Of a stretch of 64,000 nt of DNA, positions 63,436 to 64,000 are shown piece after piece (the first letter of the stretch is position 1; the number at the start of each line of letters is the position of its first letter). This stretch comes from Rubellicoccus peritrichatus (lineage in GTDB: Bacteria > Verrucomicrobiota > Verrucomicrobiia > Opitutales > Cerasicoccaceae). Made by a program: the position numbers and the translations under genes. The stretch lies in contig NZ_CP136920.1 of NCBI RefSeq assembly GCF_033100135.1, positions 5,575,001 to 5,639,000 of the forward strand. Reading direction: 5' to 3'. Under the pieces are notes generated by a model that did not search any database, was not told the origin of the DNA, and saw only the letters and a program-made list of their open reading frames with translations.

Positions 63436-64000
63436 ATGGCAGACGAGGAAAAGAAGCGCCCAATGAAGTATATTTTTGTGACCGGTGGAGTCGTGAGCTC
63501 CCTGGGCAAAGGGCTGACAGCCGCCGCACTGGGCGCTTTGCTGGAGCAGCGCGGGCTAACTTGCCGTCTGCAGAAATTTGATCCCTATTTGAATGTCGAT
63601 CCCGGCACGATGAATCCTTTCCAGCATGGAGAAGTCTATGTCCTGGATGACGGGGCGGAAACAGATCTGGATCTAGGTCACTATGAACGCTTTACAAGTG
63701 GCAGCCTCTCCCAGTTCAACAATCTCACATCAGGCCAGGTTTACGAATCCATCATTCAAAAGGAGAGAAACGGCGAGTTTCTGGGCAAAACCGTCCAGGT
63801 GATTCCCCACGTTACGGACGAGATCCAGAAACGGATTTTCGAAGCGGGCGAAGGTGTCGATGTCCTCATTACAGAGATTGGCGGAACCGTTGGGGACATC
63901 GAAGGGCTGCCTTTCCTTGAGGCAATGCGTCAGTTTACCCTCAAAGTCGGCCATGAGCATGTGCTTTTTCTACACTGCACGCTGATTCCTTATTTGAAAG
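63436..64000 (+). CDS. pyrG: CTP synthase, N-terminal part (continues past the window)
   Basis: Makes CTP from UTP, ATP and glutamine. The visible 188 residues are the synthetase domain: [20 protein letters not shown] (ATP loop), [23 protein letters not shown] in parts, [18 protein letters not shown], and [19 protein letters not shown]. All active-site stretches are intact. An ATG 27 bases further in (MKYIFV) is the usual start of the family; 63436 adds MADEEKKRP. Confidence 0.96.
   Translation, partial: MADEEKKRPMKYIFVTGGVVSSLGKGLTAAALGALLEQRGLTCRLQKFDPYLNVDPGTMNPFQHGEVYVLDDGAETDLDLGHYERFTSGSLSQFNNLTSGQVYESIIQKERNGEFLGKTVQVIPHVTDEIQKRIFEAGEGVDVLITEIGGTVGDIEGLPFLEAMRQFTLKVGHEHVLFLHCTLIPYLK

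Overview
The window looks like a chromosomal segment of a Gram-negative, probably aquatic or marine member of the Verrucomicrobiota, most likely near Opitutae/Puniceicoccales. The placement is an inference. It rests on a PEP-CTERM protein, a secreted protein with the tryptophan-rich GW repeats common in that group, a sulfatase/GH2 pair, a sialate O-acetylesterase, an HpnH-type hopanoid gene, KdsA (LPS Kdo synthesis), a Wza/Wzc exopolysaccharide system and frequent genes without a clear Shine-Dalgarno sequence. I saw no rRNA operon, prophage, insertion sequence, integron or CRISPR array. Two tRNA genes are present (Lys-CTT, Leu-TAA).

Layout. 1-7.2 kb: a truncated secreted PD-(D/E)XK-like protein overlapping a two-domain glycosyltransferase, a methyltransferase, a 1.6 kb gene-free stretch holding what looks like a giant structured RNA (about 3.9-5.1 kb), and a membrane GT-C glycosyltransferase. 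7.2-9.5 kb: an FKBP isomerase, three near-identical tandem copies of a small-RNA-like unit each ending in a strong intrinsic terminator, a low-molecular-weight phosphatase and a DUF4870 protein. 9.8-15.8 kb: a TPR lipoprotein and an unusual sugar-type ABC importer (very large binding protein, one permease with an inserted membrane domain, no ATPase nearby) plus a LolA-like protein. 15.8-21 kb: PEP-CTERM protein, tRNA-Lys, DUF4019 protein, and a fatty-acid block fabG-acpP-fabF followed by a desaturase. 21-31 kb: mixed metabolism and repair (UGT-like glycosyltransferase, flavoprotein, Tag, HAD phosphatase, kdsA, pirin, AspT-family transporter, a secreted CxxCH protein, coaC). 31-35.5 kb: rpmJ-rpmE of the zinc-independent type, a transglutaminase, a dihydrolipoamide-dehydrogenase-like enzyme, an HNH protein. 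35.5-43 kb: an exopolysaccharide export block (outer-membrane barrel, Wza, Wzc tyrosine kinase, FmdB, TPR lipoprotein) and a divergent TPR membrane protein. 43-52.8 kb: corC-hisC, grpB, aroC, tRNA-Leu, exoD, a lineage-type sigma factor, nadD, rsfS, DUF2959, an octapeptide-repeat protein, HPr. 52.9-64 kb: hpnH, sulfatase-GH2, an HpnO-like aminotransferase, ispH, sialate esterase, a tiny cysteine peptide, an ankyrin protein and the start of pyrG.

How it fits together: the segment combines envelope and surface-polysaccharide work (glycosyltransferases, Kdo, Wza/Wzc, ExoD, PEP-CTERM), membrane lipid work (Fab, desaturase, IspH, HpnH, HpnO-like) and breakdown of external sulfated or acetylated glycans. 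The strongest candidates for something undescribed are the ~1.1 kb structured RNA and the triplicated small RNA. Next come the permease with an inserted domain, the octapeptide repeat protein and the Gly/Tyr-rich tail of the tyrosine kinase.
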